From positions 62,001-126,000 of the forward strand of contig NZ_JAPWHW010000010.1 in NCBI RefSeq assembly GCF_028369135.1: DNA of 64,000 nt. Direction: 5' to 3'. The notes beneath the pieces were generated by a model. That model was not told the DNA's origin, searched no databases, and saw only the letters and a program-made list of their open reading frames with translations. Shown here in pieces: positions 57,002 through 64,000 of the stretch. How positions within the stretch are numbered: the stretch's first letter is position 1; every line of letters starts with the position of its first letter. The DNA comes from Roseovarius sp. ZX-A-9 (GTDB lineage Bacteria; Pseudomonadota; Alphaproteobacteria; Rhodobacterales; Rhodobacteraceae). The translations under genes were made by a program, and so were the position numbers.

Positions 57002-57847
57002 ATGGTGCTGAGATCACTGCGGAAAATTGTCGGCCCGGCGAGGCTTGTCGGGGTCTTGCTGATCGCGCTGGCCGGGGCTGCGATCGCTGTTGAGGGGGCT
57101 GATCGCCCCCGGCTGGAAGCCTTCCTGAAAGTGACAGGATTCGACGTGGCGCTGGAAAGCATTGCCATGTCGGCCAAGGACGCGCCGGAGATGCTGGGCA
57201 TGTCGGCCAGCGACTTTGGCGCCGACTGGTCGCGCACTGCCGAGACCGTCTTTGCCAAAGAGGTATTGCACGAAATTGCGCTGGATATTCTGGACCAGAC
57301 GCTGAGCGACGATTTGCTGACGGCGGCGGCTGAATTCTACGCGTCGCCCCTTGGCGTGCGGCTGGTGGCCGAGGAAAACGCGTCTCATATGATCGAAGAC
57401 ACAGAGATGAAGCAGGCCGAGGGGGCTGCATTGCTCGAACAGGCGGAGCCCGGGCGGGTGGCGCAACTGATCCGTCTGACAGAGGCGGTGGACAGTGGCG
57501 ATGTGGCGATTTCGTCAATCCGCGAGGTGCAGGTGCGGTTCCTGATGGCGGCCTCGGCGGCAGGGGTCATCGACCGCGAGATCGACGAGGCGGCACTTCG
57601 GCAGATCCTTGGCGCGGGCGATGCCGAGCTGCGCGAATCGCTGAAAATCTCGGCGCTGAACGGCGCGGCGCATACCTATCGTTCGTTCAGCGAGGACGAA
57701 CTTGCCGCCTATGCCGATGCGCTGGAAGCGCCAAAGATGCAGCAGGTCTATCAGCTTATGAATGCCATTCAGTTCGAGATCATGGCCGAACGGTTCGAGG
57801 TGCTGGCGCTGCGCATGGCCGATCTGGGGCCGGGGCAGGCGCTATGA
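57002..57847 (+). CDS. DUF2059-like exported protein
   Basis: 281 residues. A hydrophobic N-terminal segment (about 14-31, ARLVGVLLIALAGAAIAV) acts as signal or anchor. A DUF2059-like repeat follows, with AAEFYASPLGVRLVAEENA near residue 110-128. Mostly acidic helices. Function unknown. ATG 57002 follows GGGGGAGGAAT; earlier in-frame codons overlap the tRNA side. Stop overlaps the next gene (ATGA), which encodes a related protein. Confidence 0.8.
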   Translation: MVLRSLRKIVGPARLVGVLLIALAGAAIAVEGADRPRLEAFLKVTGFDVALESIAMSAKDAPEMLGMSASDFGADWSRTAETVFAKEVLHEIALDILDQTLSDDLLTAAAEFYASPLGVRLVAEENASHMIEDTEMKQAEGAALLEQAEPGRVAQLIRLTEAVDSGDVAISSIREVQVRFLMAASAAGVIDREIDEAALRQILGAGDAELRESLKISALNGAAHTYRSFSEDELAAYADALEAPKMQQVYQLMNAIQFEIMAERFEVLALRMADLGPGQAL

Positions 57848-58671
57848 TCGCGCGGCTGGCGGTCTTGTGTGCTGCCCTCTGGGCGTTTTGCATGCCACTC
57901 GGGGCGCAAGAGGCGCGCGAGACACAGTTACGCGAACTCTTCGAGGTGCTTGATGTGAAGGGCACTGTGGCCGTGATGCAGGCCGAGGGGGCCATCTACG
58001 GTGCCGAGATTGCCGAAGAGATGCTGCCCGACGCGGACCAGAAGGGCTGGGAACGCACGGTTGCGCGCATCTATAGCCCCGACCGGATGCAGCGACTGGT
58101 CGAGGCGGAGCTGGGCAAGGCGCTGGAGGGTACCGATCTGGACCCGTTGCTGACCTTCTTCGGCTCGGACCTGGGGGCGAATGTGATCGCGCTGGAGCTG
58201 GCCGCGCGCCGTGCCTTGATGGACCCCGAGATCGAGGAGGCCGCGATGGTCAGGTCGGCGCGCCTGCGGGCGAGCGAGGATCCGGTCGTGGGGCCGATCG
58301 AGATGATCATCACCGAGGGCGATCTGATCGAGCTGAACGTCGCCGGGGCGCTCAATTCCAACATGATGTTCCTGCGCGGCCTGGTGGATGGCGGCGCGTT
58401 TGAAATGACCGAAGACGACATCCTGCGCGATGTGTGGGCGCAGGAGGAGGAGAGCCGCGCCGAGACCGAGGATTGGCTGCATGCCTTCTTGCTGCTGGCC
58501 TATGATCCGCTCAGCTTCGATGATCTGGCGGCCTATGCGGCGCTTTACCGAAGCCCCGAGGGGCAGGCGCTGAACATGGCGCTCTTTACCTCGTATAACC
58601 GGATGTATGACGAATTGTCCTATCTGCTGGGGCAGGCCGTGGCGGCGCATATGAACAGCGAGCCGCTCTGA
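57844..58671 (+). CDS. DUF2059-like exported protein, paralogue of upstream gene
   Basis: 275 residues with a signal peptide (ARLAVLCAALWAFCMPLGA, then QEARET). Two DUF2059-like stretches: LLTFFGSDLGANVIALELAAR and DLAAYAALYRSPEGQALNMAL. Overall architecture and acidic helical content resemble the preceding protein, so this is a tandem duplication or a fused pair. Probably periplasmic. Function unknown. Confidence 0.78.
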   Translation: MIARLAVLCAALWAFCMPLGAQEARETQLRELFEVLDVKGTVAVMQAEGAIYGAEIAEEMLPDADQKGWERTVARIYSPDRMQRLVEAELGKALEGTDLDPLLTFFGSDLGANVIALELAARRALMDPEIEEAAMVRSARLRASEDPVVGPIEMIITEGDLIELNVAGALNSNMMFLRGLVDGGAFEMTEDDILRDVWAQEEESRAETEDWLHAFLLLAYDPLSFDDLAAYAALYRSPEGQALNMALFTSYNRMYDELSYLLGQAVAAHMNSEPL

Positions 58672-58719
58672 GAGGCCTTGCGGGTATTGCAGATGACGGA
58701 TTTCGGCGGCCAAAACCGC

Positions 58720-58748
58720 TTGACTCGGGGGTGTGATCGCCCGATAAG
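58720..58748 (+). promoter_or_regulatory. rplU-rpmA promoter
   Basis: TTGACT (58720-58725), 17-bp spacer, GATAAG (58743-58748). It leaves a leader of about 130 bp before rplU, long enough for structure, but I recognise no known ribosomal-protein leader. Confidence 0.65.
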
Positions 58749-58887
58749 CCCGCATCTCGGCGGGGGTGGTCCCCGATCCGTGTTTGATATCTATACGCCG
58801 AACAAGGCGCGCCGTCCCAGGTGACCTATCAGGTCGCGAACACCCGCAAGGGGGCCGAAGGACGCGGAGAATGCGAAGGAAAACAAG

Positions 58888-59541
58888 ATGTTTGCGGTTC
58901 TGAAAACCGGCGGCAAGCAGTACAAGGTCCAGTCGGGCGATTTGCTGCGTGTCGAGAAGCTGGCGGCTGATGCCGGCGAAAAGGTGCAATTCAACGAGAT
59001 TCTGATGCTGGGTGGCGATGCCCCCGTGATCGGTGCTCCCCTGGTCGACGGCGCTGCCGTTCAGGCCGAGGTGATTGACCAGGTCAAGGGTGACAAGGTC
59101 ATCCACTTCGTCAAGCGCCGCCGTAAGCATGGCAGCCAGCGTACAAAGGGCCACCGCCAGCAACTGACGCTGGTGCGTGTGTTGGAAATTCTCGAAAAAG
59201 GCGCGGACAAGTCCGGCGTCAAAGCGGCGATCGGCGCAGGCTCTGCTCCCGCAGCGGCTGCGGCACCTGCCAAGAAGGCAGCCCCCGCCAAGAAAGCAGA
59301 CAAGGCCGAAGCGCCCAAGAAAGCTGCAAAAGCTGACGCTGCTGGCGATGATCTGAAACAGCTGTCGGGCGTTGGCCCCGCGCTGGAGAAGAAGCTGCAC
59401 GAAAACGGCGTGACCTCCTTTGCCCAGATCGCGGCATGGACGGATGCGGACGTTGCTGATATGGACGAGAAACTGTCGTTCAAAGGCCGGATCGAGCGTG
59501 AAGGCTGGATCGAACAGGCCAAAGAATTGATCAAAGGCTAA
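58888..59541 (+). CDS. rplU: ribosomal protein bL21 with helix-hairpin-helix extension
   Basis: 217 residues, about twice the normal length of bL21 (roughly 103). Residues 1-103 are L21 ([40 protein letters not shown]). A low-complexity Ala/Lys/Pro linker (about 115-153) joins a C-terminal helix-hairpin-helix domain ([20 protein letters not shown]) as in DNA/RNA-binding SAM-like folds. This extension is typical of Rhodobacterales; its role is unknown. Followed by rpmA. Confidence 0.93.
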   Translation: MFAVLKTGGKQYKVQSGDLLRVEKLAADAGEKVQFNEILMLGGDAPVIGAPLVDGAAVQAEVIDQVKGDKVIHFVKRRRKHGSQRTKGHRQQLTLVRVLEILEKGADKSGVKAAIGAGSAPAAAAAPAKKAAPAKKADKAEAPKKAAKADAAGDDLKQLSGVGPALEKKLHENGVTSFAQIAAWTDADVADMDEKLSFKGRIEREGWIEQAKELIKG

Positions 59542-59552
59542 GGAGAGACCAA

Positions 59553-59822
59553 ATGGCACATAAAAAAGCAGGCGGTTCATCCCGCAACGGTCGCGACTCT
59601 GCAGGCCGTCGCCTTGGCGTCAAGAAATACGGCGGCGAAGCCGTAATTCCCGGCAATATCATCATGCGTCAGCGCGGCACCAAGATGTGGCCGGGCGAGG
59701 GCGTGGGCATGGGCCGCGACCACACGATCTTTGCCACCGTCGAGGGCAACGTGACCTTCCGCAAGGGTCTGAAGGGTCGTACCTTCATTTCGGTCGCGCC
59801 AATCGCAGAGGCCGCTGAATAG
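59553..59822 (+). CDS. rpmA: ribosomal protein bL27
   Basis: 89 residues. [20 protein letters not shown] is the conserved N-terminal arm that reaches the peptidyl-transferase centre; no cleavable extension. ATG 59553 follows AAGGAGAGACCAA. Same transcript as rplU, ended by the terminator at 59853. Confidence 0.97.
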   Translation: MAHKKAGGSSRNGRDSAGRRLGVKKYGGEAVIPGNIIMRQRGTKMWPGEGVGMGRDHTIFATVEGNVTFRKGLKGRTFISVAPIAEAAE

Positions 59823-59852
59823 CCGGATCTGGACAGGTTCTGAAAAAAACCA

Positions 59853-59887
59853 GGGGATCGGCACACTGGCCGGTCCCCTTTTTCTTT
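59853..59887 (+). terminator. Rho-independent terminator
   Basis: Nine-bp stem GGGGATCGG/CCGGTCCCC (one G-U pair), 8-base loop, then TTTTTCTTT. It ends the rplU-rpmA transcript. Confidence 0.9.
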
Positions 59888-59963
59888 ACCCAAAAGGAAC
59901 CGGGGTCGGCCCATAGTCAGCGCCGCAGGCGTGTGATCTGACAAGATTGAGTGGACCATTGTA

Positions 59964-60352
59964 ATGTTTGTCACCGGGAATGATCTGCTTGATCCGGGTT
60001 CCGCCTTGGGGAGGCGATCAGCGACGGGCGCGCGGTTCGGGATGCGCGCGGCGCCAGATGGGTCTCTGGCCGGGTTGATGATGCACCCGCTGAATCTGAT
60101 GGCCTGGGCGATGATTTTCTCTGGTTTTCCCAATTTCGTGACACCTGGTACCCCGGCCTTGCAGGCGACGGCGGCGATCGCCATCTGCCTTCTATCGCTC
60201 CAGGTCATGTTGCACCCGATCTGGACGCTGGCCGGGGACCGGATCGCGCGGACCGTCGCTGGCAGCACTGCGAAAAAAATCTGATGTGGACCCTCGCAGC
60301 GCTCACGGTGCTGTCGGTTCTCTTTGTGCTCTTTGGAGGAGAAAGCGCATGA
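59964..60352 (+). pseudogene. LysE/RhtB-like transporter remnant, frameshifted at an A7 run
   Basis: The open frame runs from ATG 59964 to TGA 60284 (106 codons). Its second half reads like the C-terminal half of LysE/RhtB exporters ([20 protein letters not shown], then [15 protein letters not shown]). One extra A in the A7 run at 60273-60279 would continue the frame into [18 protein letters not shown], a last membrane helix, and stop at 60350-60352, overlapping the next gene's ATG as in a coupled operon. The N-terminal half of the family is mostly missing. It is therefore a broken or sequencing-affected gene; a small functional protein is less likely. Confidence 0.5.
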
Positions 60353-60888
60353 TGCTTGAGAAGGTAAACAATCAACCGGCAATCGAGACCGCCCGGTTTG
60401 ATCTTCGGCCCGTCCGCCCGTCGGATGCGGGGCTGATCGAGATGTATATTTCGGATCTTCGGGTGGCGCGCAACACCTCGTCGATCCCGCATCCCCTGCC
60501 GCCCGGGCTGGTCGAGGCGTATATCGACCGTGTCAGCGCCGCAGACCGGGTGGAGGATGCCTGGGTGATGGACGGCACGCGGATGGGCGGCGGCGAGGTC
60601 ATGGGAGTGATCAGCCTGACGCGGATCGATGTGGGGCAGTCCGAAATCGGCTATTGGGTCGCACCCGCGTTCTGGAATTCGGGCATCGCGTCCGAATCTG
60701 TGGCAGCGCTTGTCGCGGCCAATCCACATAACTGCCGCACGATCTTTGCCACCGTGCACCAGGGCAACGCGGCCTCCGCGCGGGTGCTGACCAATAGCGG
60801 GTTCTGCTATCTGGGCGATGCCGAGACCTATTCGGTCGCGCAGGGCGCCAAGGTGCCCACATGGACCTATAGCCGCAAACAGGATTGA
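60349..60888 (+). CDS. GNAT family N-acetyltransferase
   Basis: 179 residues. RimJ/RimL-type GNAT start ([20 protein letters not shown]), [31 protein letters not shown] and [21 protein letters not shown], which form the acetyl-CoA site. It acetylates an amine of a small molecule or protein N-terminus; substrate unknown. Tandem ATGATG starts at 60349, after GGAGGA. Rhodobacterales often carry such a gene before obgE. Confidence 0.88.
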   Translation: MMLEKVNNQPAIETARFDLRPVRPSDAGLIEMYISDLRVARNTSSIPHPLPPGLVEAYIDRVSAADRVEDAWVMDGTRMGGGEVMGVISLTRIDVGQSEIGYWVAPAFWNSGIASESVAALVAANPHNCRTIFATVHQGNAASARVLTNSGFCYLGDAETYSVAQGAKVPTWTYSRKQD

Positions 60889-60910
60889 GAATTCCGCCGT
60901 CCCCGCGTAA

Positions 60911-63189
<2,279 letters not shown>

Positions 63190-63240
63190 CGCCGCGCTGC
63201 TAAACTCTACCACCGGATCATTGTTCAGGGACGTGCCGCG

Positions 63241-64000
<760 letters not shown>

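Overview
The window reads as a chromosomal segment of a high-GC alphaproteobacterium of the order Rhodobacterales (roseobacter / Rhodobacteraceae type). The markers are: a DUF4167 gene after prfA-prmC; gene-transfer-agent (GTA) type endolysin and holin genes inside the cytochrome c maturation locus; ribosomal protein L21 with a long helix-hairpin-helix tail; a B12-dependent class II ribonucleotide reductase; a lexA gene with the alphaproteobacterial GTTC-N7-GTTC box; and a split methyl-transfer / methionine-type module. Most of the window is dense core genome. I see no insertion sequence, CRISPR array, integrase or rRNA.

Layout. 1-6.6 kb: M24 peptidase (5' end outside the window), mazG, M20 amidohydrolase, agmatinase, a DUF1499 gene whose 3' end runs antisense into a small secreted-protein gene, then prfA-prmC. 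6.8-12.3 kb: DUF4167, a 399-bp intergenic region rich in palindromes, and a LysR gene divergent from a fused indolepyruvate ferredoxin oxidoreductase, with a palindromic operator in the shared promoter. 12.5-19.5 kb: murI, argC, ccmE, GTA endolysin, GTA holin, ccmF, ccmH, enoyl-CoA hydratase. 19.5-29.3 kb: gltA and gltX (minus), comEC (plus), then a compact minus-strand operon trpG-trpD-trpC-moaC-moeA followed by lexA with its own SOS-type promoter. 29.4-38.2 kb: YibQ-like polysaccharide deacetylase, rluE, trpE, ppiD, aminotransferase, gpt, LysE-type exporter and fabI. 38.4-45.2 kb: pdxH, a two-domain cold-shock protein, DUF192, tRNA-Pro, NrdR boxes, nrdJ, and an AT-richer orphan gene before the terminator.

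45.2-53.7 kb is a methylated-amine / one-carbon neighbourhood. It holds a dimethylglycine-dehydrogenase-like flavoprotein divergent from a non-pyrrolysine MttB-family methyltransferase, a LysR regulator, a pterin-binding methyltransferase, a small secreted protein, a MetF-like reductase and a PF13769-like small protein. Together they suggest demethylation of a quaternary or tertiary amine with methyl transfer to tetrahydrofolate. The corrinoid carrier and its reactivase are not in the window. 53.8-58.7 kb: ppx/gppA-rlmE, a 56-codon ORF, an AT-richer HEPN-like gene next to tRNA-Ser, and two tandem DUF2059-like secreted proteins. 58.7-64 kb: rplU-rpmA, a LysE-like reading frame broken at an A7 run, a GNAT acetyltransferase, obgE-proB-proA (proA cut by the window end).

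The most coherent themes are (i) GTA biology: a lysis cassette, comEC and lexA within about 10 kb, with CtrA-like sites before the first two; and (ii) the methyl-transfer cluster. Functions are assigned from recognisable family motifs in the translations; no database search was run.
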